Source of the DNA: Setaria digitata
Taxonomy: Eukaryota; Nematoda; Chromadorea; Rhabditida; Setariidae
Direction of reading: 5' to 3'
Assembly (NCBI GenBank): GCA_003640385.1
Contig: RCAB01000221.1
Span: 35,777-99,776, forward strand
Length of the DNA stretch: 64,000 nucleotides
Under the pieces are notes generated by a model, which saw only the letters and a list, made by a program, of their open reading frames with translations, was not told the origin of the DNA and did not search any database. Shown here in pieces: positions 61,747-64,000 of the stretch. Within the stretch, counting starts at the first letter, position 1, and each line of letters begins with the position of its first letter. A program made the position numbers and the translations under genes.

Positions 61747-63977
61747 TTAGAGGATATTCGTAATTCGCGAACAATATTCGATCCATTTAAAATGATCCGC
61801 GTTGGAATTTGCATGCCCTAAATGAAAAAAAAAAAAAAGATGAAAACTGAAGATTTTTCCTGTCACGAATTTACTTGCCAAGAATGGCATATTTAACATC
61901 GCACCTGACAAAAACTGAACACACTGTAAACTCACATTTTTATTAAACTGACCACGCAAGGTGTATTCGCCTTCAGCAAGCATTCGAACTCGATGACCAC
62001 TCTAGATATTGTACATATGTAAATTTAAAGAATCAAATACATTGATCATATGTATAGAATTAGAGTAACTGAAAATCTAAGGAAAAACTTAACAGAAAAT
62101 TGATCTTATAGAACCCACCAGCTGCAGATTTTCGGGTGATGATGAGCTTGTTCTTCTAGCTTTCTGAACAATTTCAACGTTAAGGTTTGAATTCTAAAAG
62201 AATTTTAAAAAGCTGAAAGATATTAAGTCCTTTCATGAATAATACAGTTATAGCTTGCAAAAAACCTAAACTAAACATACGTTTCTTTCACTACCATATG
62301 AAATCGAAAAAATTTAAGAACTTGGTGATTTTGAAACAAATTATTTAAAAAATGAAATCACTTTCGATGCTAGTGACGCATTTCGATCGCGAAGTGGAGC
62401 ACGTGGCTGCTTTGATACATAATCTGCAGAATGACAATTTTTGCTCAGTGATTGTTGTTGAGTGGTATTGATGAGTCTTTCTGAGATATGATTCGTATGT
62501 TGCTCTCCCAAAATGTTTTCTTTTGTTGCTAACATTGCCTCATTCATAATAAAGTGGCTGAAATATCAGAATAAGTAAACGGAATTTTTTTTTTTTCAAT
62601 GGGAAGGAACGAAGAGCAAGCAACCTGTTGTTCGAGAAATGAAATGGAAATGGTTTCACAATCTCAAACGATGCACTTTCCAAAAAGGTCTCCAGCAAAA
62701 GTGCATCCTTATAAGCACAGTCGAACATGGAACTTTCCTCTAGAAATAAAAGATTAAAGCTTGATTCACATGATGTTCATTTTAACTTTTTAATTTCGAT
62801 GTCCTTTTGACGAGTAGCACACTTTTCTTATAAATATAAAATAAAAATATCACAGTTTTCAAAAATGTCGACATTATAATTAAAGATAGTGAATACATTC
62901 AAAAAAAAGATGCAGGAATGAAAAAAAAAAATGAATGAAATTGGAATTCGAAGGATACAACAGTCATTAACAGACGTTCCCAAATGGAACGGATACTTTG
63001 TTTGAAAAAGAAAGATGGGCAACGGTTGTGTTCAACGAGGACGGACATCTCGGTGATTATGATAACTTAAATGATGATCTTACCACTCAATAAAGTTCTG
63101 TGTTGTTTATTATTCTTTGTGACAACAACCGAATCAGTTCCTTTTTTCAACAAGGCCAATCTACCTGAAAAAATTAATTACTAAAAATTTGATATTATTC
63201 CAACCTTATTAAGAACAACCCAACATACACTTAAGTATGGGTCCTAAATGCACCCTTACGACTTTCCTACATTTTGTCCTCCGTCAAAAGAAAAAGAAAA
63301 AAAAGAAAAAGAATTTATGAATACAATTTCTCTTATAATATTTCTAAAAATTGCTTAAAGCTAAGCACAATTTGAAGGTCTGAATTCTAGCTCAGGAGAA
63401 ACACTTTTCATACACATACCGTCTTGAAATTTTACTCGAAAATCACCATTTTCCATCAGCCGAGCAGTGCTATCAAATGATGGTTTGAAAATAATCTTGA
63501 CAACACGTGCTCCAACAACACTGATCTCATCCAGAATCTTTCTGTACAATGCCAAAGCAATTTCATCCACTTTATCGGTCGTATGTTGCAGCTGTTTCAA
63601 ACTCAAAAAAAATTTTTTGAAACCGGAAAACATGGCCTAACAAGACGTAAGCTATATATATATATATATACCCATTAGCTTATTTAACAGTAAGAAAACT
63701 TGATAATTTTAATTAAGATATTCTGTTAATACTTGTAATAATTGCGACGAATTATATGATCAATCGAAGGCGATGACATTTCCATATTCATATGAAAGGA
63801 ACATTTATCTGGCTGGTGGAAAACCGAGAAAATCTGAGTTTCATTTCCTTTTCTTTTCACTACGGCAATCCATTTCACCAATATTTCGTTACTTGTTGTG
63901 CGATTTCGAGTGACTGACTGACTTCGATCCCGGACAGTCGCTTCGTAGATCACTGTTCCATTTTCTTGAAATGTGAA
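61747..63977 (-). CDS. Polo-box region of a PLK4/ZYG-1-like kinase, 5' part off the window
   Basis: Eight minus-strand exons join in phase: 63977-63733, 63601-63420, 63164-63084, 62739-62625, 62557-62362, 62193-62119, 62001-61875 and 61817-61747 (TAA). They give 363 residues. The first exon begins at an acceptor (TTTTGCAG), with a stop codon upstream in frame, so earlier exons lie to the right of the window. Segments such as STARLMENGDFRVKFQDG, then MFDCAYKDALLLETFLES, align with the second cryptic polo box of PLK4 (LMEN...DFEVWFYDG, then MYMDHANEGHRICLALES). The final GEYTLRGQFNKN with C-terminal FKWIEYCSRITNIL suits polo box 3. A Ser/Asn-rich linker (SSSSPENL) separates them. PLK4/ZYG-1 is the master kinase of centriole duplication. 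The kinase domain itself is not in view, so the assignment rests on pattern similarity and could be wrong; the exon model is firmer than the name. Confidence 0.55.
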
Positions 63978-64000
63978 CTGCAAAATTCGGCCTCACAAGT

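Overview
This is a strongly AT-rich, intron-dense eukaryotic window. It most resembles a nematode, probably a filarial or other spirurid species. The basis is short introns with clean GT...AG phases, a TTTTCAG-type splice acceptor 4-12 nt upstream of the ATG of every gene whose 5' end can be seen (the expected mark of spliced-leader trans-splicing), and protein sequences that look like divergent nematode versions of conserved animal genes. The genus assignment is inference. Five single-N joins are present, four of them flanked by short, nearly identical repeats, so this is a draft scaffold.

Layout. 1-7.6 kb: two almost identical tRNA-Arg(ACG) genes (1402-1474 and 7514-7586) bracket a 12-exon cactin gene (1922-5979, 655 aa). 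A tRNA-derived, SINE-like element lies in the 3' flank at about 6.55 kb. 9.2-12.2 kb: a cysteine-rich, probably secreted protein of unknown function whose N-terminus cannot be resolved. 14.4-20.4 kb: a 17-exon gene for the U5/tri-snRNP splicing factor PRP6/PRPF6 (970 aa). 21.4-23.3 kb: mitochondrial ribosomal protein S18B (259 aa). 24.5-26.7 kb, minus strand: a signal-peptide-bearing methyltransferase of the spermidine-synthase-like/METTL13-like fold, convergent with the ribosomal protein gene.

26.7-42.2 kb and 46.9-61.7 kb are two gene-poor deserts on either side of a BarH-class homeobox gene (42281-46934, 337 aa, ceh-30/ceh-31 type). They hold microsatellites, a striking 31-bp tandem array (48.7-49.4 kb), several short palindromes and E-box clusters that are candidate cis-regulatory elements, and one short coding-like minus-strand exon at 37.8 kb. 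61.7-64 kb, minus strand: the last eight exons of a gene running off the right edge. Its visible 363 residues look like the polo-box region of a PLK4/ZYG-1-type kinase (tentative).

Functional themes: two neighbouring genes on the same strand (cactin and prp-6) encode spliceosomal proteins. The homeobox gene dominates the right half and probably owns most of the surrounding non-coding sequence. No prokaryotic operon, CRISPR array, viral gene or intact transposon was recognised.
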